Counted from the first letter of the stretch, positions 36,239 through 46,244 are shown. The stretch: 64,000 nucleotides of DNA from Marivirga lumbricoides (GCF_014636295.1 NZ_BMEC01000005.1:1-64000); one strand, 5' to 3'. Made by a program: numbers and translations. Notes: generated by a model not told the origin, from the letters alone.

Positions 36239-37444
36239 TTAGATACTATTTTCAAATATTTTAACAATTTGAGCTACAGAATTATTCCAGCTTTGATTTT
36301 TTAAAGCTTCTTTGTTGGTTTTAATATGTGCTTCTGTGCTTTCTTTATTTTGTGTCAGTTTAATAATTCTCTGTGCATAAATTTTAGGGTCAGCTTTACT
36401 GACTATTTCTGCAGCAGGTAGTACTTCTTTTACGCCACACTGGTCCGATAGAATAACAGGTAAGCCAACATTGGCTGCTTCTAATGCACTTAAACCAAAT
36501 GGGTCGGATGTGGAAGGCATAACAAAAATAGCTGAGCCAGACATCAAAGTGAATAATTCCGATTGTGTAAGATGGCCAGTGAAGTGAAATTTATCCATCA
36601 TACCATCTTCTGTACACTTATTAATCAGCGCAGGAAGCAATTCACCTTCTCCCGCCATTACAAATCGTAGGTTCTCCTTTTTTACATGGAGTATTTTTGC
36701 GGCTTCCACAAAATCCATTGCACCTTTTTGGGCACAGAGCCTGCCTGCAAACAGAACAATTGGTTCTTTAAAAGGAGATTTAAAAGGCTTTAATTGTGCC
36801 GGGGTAACCCCATGGTGTACTACATGTATTTTCTCTTTTGAGATACTGTAATTTTTTGTAATAATATCAGCATGATACTGACTCACCGCTATAATGGCAT
36901 CTGCTTCAGTTAGGCCTTCTTTTTCCAACTTATATAACCACGAATTACTTCTCTTGCCTGTTCTGTCATAATCCAATGCATGGATATGCAACACCATTGG
37001 CTTTTTAAACTTCTTTTTTAAGGCAATTGCCGCAGAAATTGACATCCAATCATGCGCGTAAATAAGATCAAATTCTATTTTTTCTCCTTCTACAATTAAT
37101 CCTTCTGTGTAACTGTCTAATGAATCTTTTATCTGATTATTTTCTTCTTCAGAAAGTTCCTCTTCAGTTTGGGATAGATAGAAGTAAGGATTGATACTAT
37201 TCTTAATCTGAATATGAACTATATCCGCATTTAGTTTTTGGATATCCTGAAGCTCATTATCTATATGGATTTTTACTGTATTTTTTTTATGAGCAGTATT
37301 TTTTGAACCCTGTTCTAAAGTTTCAGGAGAAAATAATTTTAAATCGGTTTTTTGGGATAGTTCTTCAGCAATATGATTACATGCAACTCCCATTCCGCTA
37401 TTCATGCGGCTTGGCTCACCAGGACCAATCATCAGAATCTTCAT
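36239..37444 (-). CDS. GT4 family glycosyltransferase (glycogen synthase-like)
   Basis: A 401-residue GT-B glycosyltransferase. The N-terminal half has LMIGPGEPSRMNSGMGVACNHIAEEL and YAHDWMSISAAIALKKK. The C-terminal half has ILFAGRLCAQKGAMDFVEAA, FVMAGEGEL and PSTSDPFGLSALEAANVGLPVI, the E-x7-E nucleotide-sugar motif of GT4. Close relatives sit next to GH57 and GH31 genes in Bacteroidota and are thought to build or extend alpha-glucans. It is transcribed with the GH57-like gene; GH31 lies 144 bases upstream on the same strand. Confidence 0.9.
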   Translation of the reverse strand: MKILMIGPGEPSRMNSGMGVACNHIAEELSQKTDLKLFSPETLEQGSKNTAHKKNTVKIHIDNELQDIQKLNADIVHIQIKNSINPYFYLSQTEEELSEEENNQIKDSLDSYTEGLIVEGEKIEFDLIYAHDWMSISAAIALKKKFKKPMVLHIHALDYDRTGKRSNSWLYKLEKEGLTEADAIIAVSQYHADIITKNYSISKEKIHVVHHGVTPAQLKPFKSPFKEPIVLFAGRLCAQKGAMDFVEAAKILHVKKENLRFVMAGEGELLPALINKCTEDGMMDKFHFTGHLTQSELFTLMSGSAIFVMPSTSDPFGLSALEAANVGLPVILSDQCGVKEVLPAAEIVSKADPKIYAQRIIKLTQNKESTEAHIKTNKEALKNQSWNNSVAQIVKIFENSI

Positions 37445-37588
37445 ATGTAATTTAGTTTATAAGTTGATAGTCAATTCTTACATTAAGTACTTTTAAACGG
37501 ACTAAAAATTCAAATGATGTCAATTTTGCCACTAAAGAAATGGCTAAAAAATCTGTTTTAATAAGGAGTAGCTCAAGCGACCATATAT

Positions 37589-40018
37589 TTAAATAATCTC
37601 TATTGATTTGAAGTCTTTGGAGATATTTAAAATGGGTAAGTTATCCTCTAATTCCCAGCTTACTTCATTTCCATCTACCGATACCTTGTTGATTTCACTG
37701 CTAAACCCATGTAATTTTAATTTATATCCTTTGTTCCCGGCATCGTACAGCCCTTCCTTCTTCTGCGTTATCTTAACTTTATCCTTTAAACCCTCTTGAG
37801 TAAAAGTACGTACAGTGTTAATTCCTTTTTCAAAATCTAAACTTTCACCATCATCCTCATAGAAATGAGAGGTCGTTTTATTTGATGCTTTGTACACATG
37901 GAGCGTAATAAACTCAGGTACAAATTCATCAGTATACTGCATTACTGGTTGAAAAGGAACAATTGCCCCTTCTTTTACAAACAGTGGTATTTGCTCCAGA
38001 GGTGTGTCAACCGAAATCTCTTTTCTTCCTGCTACCATCTCGTTTGTCCAGAAGTTATACCAGTTACCCTCAGGAAGATACATAATTCTGGAGGAAACGC
38101 CTGGCTGAGATACAGGACAAATCAGTAGGTGATCTCCCAGTAAAAATTCCTCTTCTCTGTCAAGTGTTTCTCGGTCATCCTGGTAGGCCAGGCTGATAGA
38201 TCTGAGCATTGGAGTAGAAAACTCGGAATACTTCCAGAAGCATGTATAAAGATAAGGCATAAGTTCATACCTGAACTCTATGTATCTTCTCACAATATTT
38301 AAAAACTTTTCTTCAAAAACCCATGGTTCTTTATCTCCGTGGTCGCCTGAGGAGTGTGTTCTGAAAAATGGATGAAAAGTAGCCAATTGAATCCACCTTG
38401 TATAGAGTTCACCATCAGGAGAGCCTATAAAACCTCCCACATCAGAGCCGGCAAATGATACGCCTGAGCTGCTCAACCGCTGGCACTGTATATTGGCAAT
38501 ATGCAAGTGCTCCCAGGAGGCCATATTATCACCTGTCCACACGGAACTGTATCTTTGAATACCTGCATAAGCAGACCGGGTAATTGTAAAGCTTCGTTTA
38601 TTGCCGGCAAACTGTTCCAGTCCACGGTAAGTAGCCCTTGCCATCTGCATACCATACACATTATGGCCTTTTCTGTGGCTGCAGGGATGTCCGTCATAAT
38701 CGTGGCGCACATCTCTGGGGAAGGTACCTTCCTCAAATACGGCAGGTTCATTCATGTCATTCCAAACTCCGGCAACACCGTCCTGAATAATACCTGAAAA
38801 TAAGCCAGACCACCATTTTCTGGCTGCAGGATTGGTAAAGTCAGGAAAATGACACGGACCGGGCCAAACGCTTCCTTTAAACCTCGCTCCATCCATTCTT
38901 GTGCAGAAGTAATCATGGTAAACTCCTTGCTGGTAGATGGAGTAAAGCGGATCTATTTTAATGCCCGGATCAATAATGACTATAGTTTTAAAACCATCTT
39001 TTCGTAAATCGCTGATCATTTTTTGCGGCTCGGGAAATCTTTCCTGATTCCAGGTAAAACATCTGTAGCCATCCATATAATCAATATCCAGGTGGATTAC
39101 ATCGCATGGTATTTTCTTCTCTCTGAAAGTGGCTGCCAGCTCTCTCACTGTGCTTTCAGGGTAATAGCTCCATTTACTTTGATGATAGCCTAAAGCCCAC
39201 TTTGGTGGCATGGGCGATTTACCTGTCAGATCAGTATATTTTTCTACTACATCTGTCATTTGAGGACCATAAATGAAGTAGTAGCGCATTTCGCCTCCCT
39301 GCGCCCAAAAACTTAATGCTTCCTGCCGCTCGCTTCCAAAATCAAAGAATGTCCTGAAGGTGTTATCCAGAAAGATGCCATAACCCTCTGTTCCGTTTAA
39401 ACCTATAAAAAACGGAATGTTTTTATAAACCGGATCGGTTTCATTGCCATAACCATAACAGTCGGTGCCCCAAAGTTCTTTTCTGGTGCCATTCAGGTTA
39501 AGCTTCCCGGTTTTATCACCCAGGCCATAATACTTATTTTCTTTTACTGACTTAAGCGTGGAAATTACCACATGGCCTCCAAAACGTTTTTCCTCTTTCC
39601 AATGATAGCCTTTCTCATCTTCTACTAAAACTTTACCAAAAGAATCGGAGATTTTAATTTTACTATCAGCTTTATTGATAAAACATTGAAGATTAGCCGT
39701 TCTTATTACCAGGTGTTCCCCTTTTTCCTTAAAGCTAAAAGCAGTTTCTTTTATTTCAAATTCAGGATCAATTGCATAGGAAAAATCATCTTCAAAGTAG
39801 CCGTCATTAGCAAACCTGAACTTTAAAATGCTTTCACTAATTATGCTTACTTCTAAAGTAGAAAATTCCGCATATATTTTAACTTTATTTTTTTTCTGTT
39901 TCCAGCTAATGATGCTACCCGGATAAAACTCCTCTTCTTTGCTCTCTGTAAATTTCTCTATATAATTCCCTTCAAAATTGCTATCTTTTGCCTGGACGCT
40001 CTCTTTATTTTCTTCCAT
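37589..40018 (-). CDS. GH31 family alpha-glucosidase
   Basis: An 809-residue glycoside hydrolase without a signal peptide, so cytoplasmic. The catalytic domain shows PPKWALGYHQSKWSYYPE, DVIHLDIDYMDGYRCFTW, the nucleophile motif GVWNDMNEPAVFE, FTITRSAYAGIQRYSSVWTGDN and GSDVGGFIGSP. It would release glucose from alpha-1,4/1,6 glucans or maltodextrins. A beta-sandwich domain precedes and small beta domains follow the barrel. It shares the strand of GT4 and the GH57-like gene; the divergent glycogen synthase supports a glycogen turnover cluster. Confidence 0.94.
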   Translation of the reverse strand: MEENKESVQAKDSNFEGNYIEKFTESKEEEFYPGSIISWKQKKNKVKIYAEFSTLEVSIISESILKFRFANDGYFEDDFSYAIDPEFEIKETAFSFKEKGEHLVIRTANLQCFINKADSKIKISDSFGKVLVEDEKGYHWKEEKRFGGHVVISTLKSVKENKYYGLGDKTGKLNLNGTRKELWGTDCYGYGNETDPVYKNIPFFIGLNGTEGYGIFLDNTFRTFFDFGSERQEALSFWAQGGEMRYYFIYGPQMTDVVEKYTDLTGKSPMPPKWALGYHQSKWSYYPESTVRELAATFREKKIPCDVIHLDIDYMDGYRCFTWNQERFPEPQKMISDLRKDGFKTIVIIDPGIKIDPLYSIYQQGVYHDYFCTRMDGARFKGSVWPGPCHFPDFTNPAARKWWSGLFSGIIQDGVAGVWNDMNEPAVFEEGTFPRDVRHDYDGHPCSHRKGHNVYGMQMARATYRGLEQFAGNKRSFTITRSAYAGIQRYSSVWTGDNMASWEHLHIANIQCQRLSSSGVSFAGSDVGGFIGSPDGELYTRWIQLATFHPFFRTHSSGDHGDKEPWVFEEKFLNIVRRYIEFRYELMPYLYTCFWKYSEFSTPMLRSISLAYQDDRETLDREEEFLLGDHLLICPVSQPGVSSRIMYLPEGNWYNFWTNEMVAGRKEISVDTPLEQIPLFVKEGAIVPFQPVMQYTDEFVPEFITLHVYKASNKTTSHFYEDDGESLDFEKGINTVRTFTQEGLKDKVKITQKKEGLYDAGNKGYKLKLHGFSSEINKVSVDGNEVSWELEDNLPILNISKDFKSIEII

Positions 40019-40073
40019 TTTTTTGCTTTGATTTAAGAAATCAAGTATTTCACCTGCAGTGAATTAAAGCACA

Positions 40074-40114
40074 AATTACATACTTATTGTATCTTATACA
40101 CTAAGTATGTAATT
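40074..40114. promoter_or_regulatory. 41-bp near-perfect palindrome between GH31 and glycogen synthase
   Basis: AATTACATACTTA (40074-40086) and TAAGTATGTAATT (40102-40114) are perfect 13-base complements. The 15 bases between continue the symmetry (TGTAT...ATACA), giving 18 of 20 matched pairs about a central T. It lies between divergent start codons (40018 and 40275), so a terminator is ruled out. A two-way operator for a dimeric or tetrameric regulator controlling glycogen breakdown and synthesis fits best. The rest of 40019-40274 is AT-rich with no gene. Confidence 0.65.
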
Positions 40115-40274
40115 AAATTTTTTGATCTGTTTTTTTCTTTTTCTTCAGATTGTCTTCTGAAATCAAAATCATTTTATAAATTAAAGACTAATTGATCATT
40201 TATTCTTTAATACGTATTATAAAATATAGGTTAATTATTTATGACAAAAGCGCATTTTTAGAATTTGAGAATAT

Positions 40275-42098
40275 ATGGAGAAGACAGCAGTTTTAGATAC
40301 TCATAATCATATTCTGACAGAGGTTGCCTGGGAAGTTTGTAATCAGGTAGGAGGGATTTATACTGTAATTAGGTCAAAAGCACCTGTAATGGTTAAAAAA
40401 TGGGGGGATAATTATTTTTTAATAGGTCCTTACATTGCTAAAGAAGCTTCTACTGACTTTGAGGAATCAGATTTAGACCACCCTGTAGTAAATGAAGCAT
40501 TAAAAGTATGCAGAGATAATGGGCTGGATATAAAATCCGGACATTGGCTGGTCTCAGGAAGGCCTCAAACATTGCTTTTTAATCACAAAGCCATGTTTCA
40601 TGAACTGGGTAATATTAAATATTACTACTGGCAACACCATGCAATCGATTTTAAAAAGCATGATCCTTTAATGGATGAAGTTTTAGCTTTTGGTTATATG
40701 GTACATATATTTTTGTCAGAACTTACAAGAGCAGCTTTAAATCATAAATTAAAACCTCTGGCTCATTTTCATGAATGGATGGCAGGAAGTGCTATCCCTG
40801 ATTTGCGAAGAGATCAGGTGCCCCTTCAAACTGTTTTTACTACGCATGCCACTTTGCTAGGCAGGTATTTAGCAATGAATGATCCTCAATTTTATGATCA
40901 CTTACCATTTTTGGATTGGAATAAGGAAGCTAATCATTTTAATATTGAGGCAAATGTAAAGCTTGAAAGAGCCTGTGTACACGGTGCCCATGTTTTTACC
41001 ACCGTAAGTGAAGTTACAGGAAAAGAGTGCTTTCACTTGCTGGGAAGAAACCCTGACCTGATATTGCCCAATGGGCTTAATATTGAACGGTTTTCAGTGT
41101 TGCATGAAGTGCAAAACCTGCACCATGAATACAAGCAGCAGCTGGAACAATTCATTATGGGGCACTTTTTTAAGAGCTACTCATTTGATCTCAATAAAAC
41201 CATGTATTTCTTCACTTCGGGAAGGTTTGAGTTTTCCAATAAAGGGTATGATCTCACGCTAGAGGCGCTGGCAAGACTGAACCACAGGCTTAATAAAGCA
41301 AATTCTCCGTTGACAGTGGTTATGTTCTTTATTACCAAACAGCCGGTTCATTCTATTAATCCGGAGGTATTAAATGCAAGAGCAATGTTAGATAAGATCA
41401 ACAATAATTGCGATGCTATCGTTGATCAGATAAAGAATAAATTATACAGACAGGCTGCTGCAAGTAAGGGAGACCATAAATTACCTAACCTGAACGTAAT
41501 GGTGGATGATTATTGGCGGTTGAGGCACAGAAGAACCATTCAATCATGGAAATCTGATGAGCTGCCCCCGGTAGTTACCCACAATTTAGTGGACGATGCA
41601 AATGATCAGATTTTGAATTTTCTCAGAAAATCAAATTTGGTCAATAAGAAGGAAGACAATGTGAAAATAGTCTATCATCCGGATTTTATTTCTTCCACTA
41701 ATCCATTGTTCGGAATGGAGTATGATGATTTTGTGAGAGCTTGTCATTTGGGTATTTTTCCAAGTTACTATGAGCCCTGGGGCTATACGCCAATCGAATG
41801 TCTGGCAAGGGGAGTAGCCGCGGTTACTTCTGATCTATCGGGCTTTGGTGATTACCTGAAAAATGTTCCTATTGCTGATGAAGCACATGGATTGTACCTG
41901 GTAAAAAGGGCAGAGCGTAGTTTTGATGAAGCAGCCGAGGATCTTACAGATCTGATGTGGAGATTTATTCAAATAAGTGGCAGAGATAGAATAGATATGA
42001 GAAATAAATCAGAAGATTTGTCCGAAGCATTTGATTGGAAAAACCTGTACTCAGCCTATGAGAAAAGCTATAAAATGGCATTAAAAACACTTTTTTAA
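40275..42098 (+). CDS. Glycogen synthase, GT3 (eukaryote-like) family
   Basis: A 607-residue GT-B enzyme of the GT3 type, as in yeast/animal glycogen synthase and many Bacteroidota, distinct from GT5 GlgA. It begins ILTEVAWEVCNQVGGIYTVIRSKAPVMVKKWGDNYFLIGPY, then LAHFHEWMAGSAIP and FTTHATLLGRYL, FTTVSEVTGKECFHLLGRNPDLILPNGLNIERF, and the nucleotide-sugar motif FPSYYEPWGYTPIECLARGVAAVTSDLSGFGDYL. It extends alpha-1,4-glucan from a nucleotide-glucose donor. It is followed 24 bases later by DUF4301, probably in one transcript. Confidence 0.93.
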   Translation: MEKTAVLDTHNHILTEVAWEVCNQVGGIYTVIRSKAPVMVKKWGDNYFLIGPYIAKEASTDFEESDLDHPVVNEALKVCRDNGLDIKSGHWLVSGRPQTLLFNHKAMFHELGNIKYYYWQHHAIDFKKHDPLMDEVLAFGYMVHIFLSELTRAALNHKLKPLAHFHEWMAGSAIPDLRRDQVPLQTVFTTHATLLGRYLAMNDPQFYDHLPFLDWNKEANHFNIEANVKLERACVHGAHVFTTVSEVTGKECFHLLGRNPDLILPNGLNIERFSVLHEVQNLHHEYKQQLEQFIMGHFFKSYSFDLNKTMYFFTSGRFEFSNKGYDLTLEALARLNHRLNKANSPLTVVMFFITKQPVHSINPEVLNARAMLDKINNNCDAIVDQIKNKLYRQAAASKGDHKLPNLNVMVDDYWRLRHRRTIQSWKSDELPPVVTHNLVDDANDQILNFLRKSNLVNKKEDNVKIVYHPDFISSTNPLFGMEYDDFVRACHLGIFPSYYEPWGYTPIECLARGVAAVTSDLSGFGDYLKNVPIADEAHGLYLVKRAERSFDEAAEDLTDLMWRFIQISGRDRIDMRNKSEDLSEAFDWKNLYSAYEKSYKMALKTLF

Positions 42099-42122
42099 TA
42101 TATAATAAACTAAAAACCACAC

Positions 42123-43628
42123 ATGAACCAAGAAGTAAAAGATAAAATAACTCAATCTGGAAAAAATTTAAATACTATTGAGGAGCAGTTAAGACGCTTT
42201 GAATCAGGTTTTCCTTATTTACCCATTCAACGAGCGGCCACTGTTGAGGATGGGATTATTAAGCTAAGCGATGATAGCATGGAGCATTTCATTTCTTTTT
42301 ATGAAAAGCGCGCTCTTGATTATGAGATTTGTAAATTTGTTCCTGCAAGTGGTGCAGCCAGCCGAATGTTCAAAAATTTATTTGCCTTTTTAGATGAAGA
42401 TGCCTCAAAAGCTGAAACAGATGAATTCCTTATCAAATTTTTTACAAATATTAACAAATTTGCCTTTGCACCCAGCCTGGATAAAGCTTTAAAAGCCCAT
42501 GGTTCAGGGTTGCAGGAGTCTCTACAAAACAAAGATTATCACCGTATTGTGAAAGTTTTATTAACTGAAGAAGGCTTAAATTATGGGCAGCAACCTAAGG
42601 GGCTTTTGGAATTTCATAAATATGGAGATAAAGCTAAAACTCCTGTAGCAGAGCATTTTACAGAGGGCGAGAATTATGCCAAAGGGAAAGACAATAAGGT
42701 AAGATTACACTTTACTGTTTCTCCTGAGCATCAAAAAGCCTTTCAGGAACATGTAGATAAAATTAATAAAGGTTTTGCCAATTTTGAGATTACTTTTTCT
42801 CAGCAGAAGCCGGAAACAGATACCATTGCGGTGGATATGAACAATCAGCCATTTTACGAAAGTGATGGAACAATTCTTTTCAGGCCGGCAGGACATGGCG
42901 CCTTAATCGAGAATTTGAATGACCTTGATGCAAATATCGTTTTCATCAAAAATATTGATAATGTAGTACCTGACCACTTGAAGTCGGAAACTATCAGGTA
43001 TAAAAAGGCACTGGGTGGTTTATTGATGAATGTGCAGTTGAAGATATTTTCTTATCAAAACCAACTTGAGCGCACCATTAATGAACTGGAATTAATAGAA
43101 ATAGAGAATTTTGCCAAGAAGGAATTAAATATCATTTTCAAAAATGACTATGACGATTTGCCTTTTGCAGAAAAAGTAGGGTACGTTGAATATTTGCTTC
43201 ACAGACCTATCCGTGTTTGTGGAATGGTGCCTAATACAGGAGAGCCTGGTGGTGGGCCATTTTGGGTAAGCGAGTCAGATGGCTCTTTATCTCTTCAAAT
43301 TGCTGAAACTTCTCAGATAGACCCTAACGACCCCACAGCGCAACAAGCTTTGCAGTCAGCTACCCATTTTAACCCTGTAGATGTGGTTTGCGGATTGAAG
43401 GATTTACATGGAAGGAAATTCGACTTATTAAAATACATAGATCCGGAAACAGGATTTATAACAGAAAAGTCGAAAGATGGGAAGGCGCTTAAAGCACAGG
43501 AGTTGCCGGGTTTATGGAATGGTGCTATGTCAAATTGGATCACCTTATTTGTAGAAGTACCTTTAGTGACTTTTAATCCTGTTAAAACAGTGAATGACCT
43601 TTTGAGGAAAGAGCATCAGGGAGTATAG
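42123..43628 (+). CDS. DUF4301 family protein
   Basis: A 501-residue cytoplasmic protein of the Bacteroidota family DUF4301. Visible features are FVPASGAASRMFKNLFAFL near residue 78, which looks like a nucleotide- or phosphosugar-binding start (as in nucleotidyltransferases), FRPAGHGALIENLNDLDANIVFIKNIDNVVPD, and PNTGEPGGGPFWV. Such motifs suggest a sugar-nucleotidyltransferase-like fold, but I know of no proven reaction. Its position 24 bases after glycogen synthase suggests a role in sugar-nucleotide or glycogen metabolism. Confidence 0.82.
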   Translation: MNQEVKDKITQSGKNLNTIEEQLRRFESGFPYLPIQRAATVEDGIIKLSDDSMEHFISFYEKRALDYEICKFVPASGAASRMFKNLFAFLDEDASKAETDEFLIKFFTNINKFAFAPSLDKALKAHGSGLQESLQNKDYHRIVKVLLTEEGLNYGQQPKGLLEFHKYGDKAKTPVAEHFTEGENYAKGKDNKVRLHFTVSPEHQKAFQEHVDKINKGFANFEITFSQQKPETDTIAVDMNNQPFYESDGTILFRPAGHGALIENLNDLDANIVFIKNIDNVVPDHLKSETIRYKKALGGLLMNVQLKIFSYQNQLERTINELELIEIENFAKKELNIIFKNDYDDLPFAEKVGYVEYLLHRPIRVCGMVPNTGEPGGGPFWVSESDGSLSLQIAETSQIDPNDPTAQQALQSATHFNPVDVVCGLKDLHGRKFDLLKYIDPETGFITEKSKDGKALKAQELPGLWNGAMSNWITLFVEVPLVTFNPVKTVNDLLRKEHQGV

Positions 43629-43670
43629 ATTAGGGAGCAGATATTAGATACCAGACATTAGATTCTGCAG
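43629..43670 (+). repeat. Dispersed repeat after the DUF4301 stop (copy 2)
   Basis: Begins ATTAGGGAGCAG directly after the TAG at 43626-43628, followed by ATATTAGA, CCAGA and TTAGATTCTG blocks, matching the minus-strand copy at 421-470 in order and sense relative to the gene. The rest of the 43629-44290 gap shows no gene; it holds two terminators (below). Confidence 0.6.
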
Positions 43671-43831
43671 AGCACTCTTATATATTCTCCAATATTCACA
43701 GGTCAAATAACCTTTGTTTATAAAGGCAAAAGAAATACAGGGTTTGTAGTCGGGATTTATTTAATGAGGTGCCTGTATGATGCAAAAATATAGACTGAAA
43801 TTCTAAAAAAAAATAATTTCTTGATTCAAAC

Positions 43832-43866
43832 AAAAGGTGCCAAAGTGATTCTTTGGCACCTTTTTT
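43832..43866 (+). terminator. Strong bidirectional hairpin in the DUF4301 downstream gap
   Basis: AAAAGGTGCCAAAG (43832-43845) pairs with CTTTGGCACCTTTT (43851-43864) through 14 bases with a 5-base loop, flanked by A- and T-runs. It is over 200 bases after the DUF4301 stop and could end that transcript or one from an unseen RNA gene. Confidence 0.75.
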
Positions 43867-44231
43867 ATGTACAAATTTTCTTCAGGTTTGAATTAGCACT
43901 GAGTTGACTTTTTTCTTGGGGGGTTAAACTGAGTCTGTCTTCCAGCTTAGGCATAGTAGGTATTTTGGTCATGAAAACAAATAGCACAAGAACCACTATG
44001 CCAATATTATTACAGCGACAAATTCATAACAGTACCATCTGAGCAATGTGAGCGCTCTGAAGCTTTGAATTCATCTTAGCGGCTAAGCAATAGAACCCTT
44101 AGAGCAATAATGGAGGATTGTGCGTAGCTGATGGATGCCGAATTGTTGTGTATATCATTTTGTCCTATTGAGATAAAATGTGCCTAAGTAGTTAAAGGCA
44201 AAATCTTTTGGTTATTTTTTCCTGTATGCAT

Positions 44232-44270
44232 AAAAAAAGCCTGAAAGCAATATTACCTTCAGGCCTTTTT
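44232..44270 (-). terminator. Terminator of the Nif3 / zinc-ribbon unit
   Basis: On the minus strand AAAAAGGCCTGAAGG (44270-44256) pairs with CTTTCAGGCTTTTTT through the GCCTGAA/TTCAGGC core (8-base loop) and ends in seven T. It lies 21 bases after the stop at 44291. Confidence 0.85.
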
Positions 44271-44290
44271 CTGTAAATGAAATTGTTAGC

Positions 44291-45070
44291 TTATTTAGAA
44301 GCTGTTTTTCTTACAGTACGTTTCTTTTTCGGCTTTTCTTCAACTACCTCTTCTTCAACGTTGGTTAATAATCTACCACAATGTTCACAAACTATGATTT
44401 TCTTTCTGTCTCGAATATCTGCCTGCTTCTGAGGTGGAACTGTATTGAAACAACCGCCACAAGCACCTCTTTTTACCGGTACTACAGCTAAACCATTTCT
44501 CACATTGTTTCTTAATTTCTGGTAAGAAATTGCCAACCTGTCCTCCAGGTTTTTTAATGCTTTTTCTCTGTCTTTCTCCAGCTTTTTAACGTCCTCTTCA
44601 CTTTCAGAATTAATGTTTTCTAACTCTGATTTTTTGTTTTCGAGGTCTTTCTGACGATCCTCGTGTAATCTCTTCGTCTCTTCAATACCGGAAACTTTCT
44701 CTTCAATTTTAGCTTCTGCTTCCTTAATTCTTTTTTGAAGAATCTGGATATCAAGTTGTTGAAGTTCTATTTCTTTAGTTATAGCATCATATTCCCTGTT
44801 ATTTCTAACAGTCATTTGCTGCTCACCATATTTCGCAATCATTTTTTCTGCTTCCTTGATGCCTTTTTTACTGGCTTCAATTTCATCGTGTATTGCTTTT
44901 ACCGTCTCGTCAAATTTTTCGATACGGGTTTCATATCCTACGATTTCATCTTCTAAGTCGCGAACTTCATCAGGAAGTGCACCTCTTACTTTCTTAATTT
45001 CGTCTAATTTTGAATCTATGCCTTGTAATTTTGTTAAGGCATCAAGCTTTTGTGCTACAGTACTTTCCAT
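44291..45070 (-). CDS. Coiled-coil protein with C4 zinc ribbon
   Basis: A 259-residue protein. Residues about 5-180 are a long charged coiled coil (heptads rich in E, K, I and L). Residues about 200-235 form a C4 zinc ribbon: GACGGCFNTVPP and IIVCEHCGRLL. The tail is basic (KPKKKRTVRKTASK). This is the zf-RING_7 (C4-type zinc ribbon) family, which is regularly paired with Nif3-like proteins across bacteria, as here (4-base gap). The function is unknown; nucleic-acid binding is possible given the basic tail. Confidence 0.88.
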   Translation of the reverse strand: MESTVAQKLDALTKLQGIDSKLDEIKKVRGALPDEVRDLEDEIVGYETRIEKFDETVKAIHDEIEASKKGIKEAEKMIAKYGEQQMTVRNNREYDAITKEIELQQLDIQILQKRIKEAEAKIEEKVSGIEETKRLHEDRQKDLENKKSELENINSESEEDVKKLEKDREKALKNLEDRLAISYQKLRNNVRNGLAVVPVKRGACGGCFNTVPPQKQADIRDRKKIIVCEHCGRLLTNVEEEVVEEKPKKKRTVRKTASK

Positions 45071-45074
45071 GCAA

Positions 45075-46172
45075 TTAATAATATTTTATCGGATTCGTAA
45101 CAGTCTCTCCTAATTGGAGTGCAATATTAGCAAATTTTTCTCGCAAAATCTCATAAAATAATTCATTTGTGAATATCTCACTTTCAAAATGTCCAATATC
45201 GGCTATTAATAGTTTGTCTTCAGCATCGAAATACTCATGGTATTTTATATCTGCTGATACATAGGCATCTGCTTTATGTGCCTTTGCTGCTTTAATCAAA
45301 AATGCGCCCGACCCACCGCAAACCGCAACTCTTTGAATTTTTTTATTTATAAAGTGGGTATGTTTTATAACCTGAAGGTTCATCGTTTCCTTTAAATGCC
45401 TCAGAAAATCTTCCTCCGGTAAAGGGATGGCTAATTCACCTATCATTCCTGAACCTACATCCGTATAATCGTTTTCCAGTTGATGTAAATAGTAAGCCAC
45501 TTCCTCATAAGGATGTGCATTTCGCATGGCCTCCAATACTGAATGTTTTAAGTGCAGAGGAAAAATGACTTCAATTTTAATTTCCTGCACTTCTTCAGGC
45601 TTTCCTTTAGTGCCGATGGTGGGATTTGCTTTTTCAGAGGGGGAGAAGCTACCTGTTCCCTTGCTTTCAAAGGCACAATCTTTATATTCTCCAATTTGAC
45701 CTGCACCTGCATTATGAAGTGCTTTCTTGAGCTCAGGAGCCTTCTCTTCAGGGACAAATACGCTCAATTTTGCTAGCTGCTGCTGTTTAGGAACTAATAT
45801 CTGTAAATTTTGGAGACCAATTTTTTCTGAGATTTTGGCATTTACTCCATGCTTTACATTATCCAGGTTGGTATGGGCGGCATAAATGGCCACCTCCTCC
45901 CGGATAGCTTTAATCACTGTTCTTTCAACATAGTTAGCTCCTGTGAGCTTCTTTAGCCCTTTGAAAATAATAGGATGGTGGGCAACTATTAACTCACAGT
46001 TTTTATTTTTTGCTTCCTGAACAACAGCCTTAGTTACATCTAAAGTAATTAATATGTTTTTAACTTCTTTGTTGGCATCTCCCACAATTAACCCTGCATT
46101 ATCATAACTTTCCTGGTAAGCCATTGGAGCTATGGAATTTAAGTGGTTGATGACCTCTTTAATTTTAACCAT
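45075..46172 (-). CDS. Nif3-like dinuclear metal centre protein
   Basis: A 365-residue member of the NIF3/YbgI (DUF34) family, with the insert that makes bacterial versions about 365-375 long. Metal-binding motifs are SYDNAGLIVGD, LIVAHHPIIFKGLKKL, AAHTNLDNVKHGVN and, at the end, ADIGHFESEIFT. It forms hexamers with a two-metal site; a GTP cyclohydrolase I-type activity has been proposed, but the true role is not settled. It is co-transcribed with the coiled-coil zinc-ribbon gene downstream. Confidence 0.94.
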   Translation of the reverse strand: MVKIKEVINHLNSIAPMAYQESYDNAGLIVGDANKEVKNILITLDVTKAVVQEAKNKNCELIVAHHPIIFKGLKKLTGANYVERTVIKAIREEVAIYAAHTNLDNVKHGVNAKISEKIGLQNLQILVPKQQQLAKLSVFVPEEKAPELKKALHNAGAGQIGEYKDCAFESKGTGSFSPSEKANPTIGTKGKPEEVQEIKIEVIFPLHLKHSVLEAMRNAHPYEEVAYYLHQLENDYTDVGSGMIGELAIPLPEEDFLRHLKETMNLQVIKHTHFINKKIQRVAVCGGSGAFLIKAAKAHKADAYVSADIKYHEYFDAEDKLLIADIGHFESEIFTNELFYEILREKFANIALQLGETVTNPIKYY

Positions 46173-46244
46173 ATATATTTAACAAGTATTCTTTCAAAGT
46201 TATTAACTTTTATATGCAACGCAATTTTACTGATATGATTATAC

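Noticed and set aside
38473-38797. Open frames on both strands within GH31
   Set aside because: They overlap the catalytic core of the GH31 gene and have no recognisable features.
43832-43866. GGTGCCAAA resembling part of the SAM riboswitch core
   Set aside because: It is simply one arm of a perfect terminator hairpin; no GGCAACC, P1 or P2 elements around it.
43980-44055. Short ATG frame (MKTNSTRTTMPILL...) in the 43629-44290 gap
   Set aside because: Only 23 codons, no promoter or conserved feature; most likely chance.
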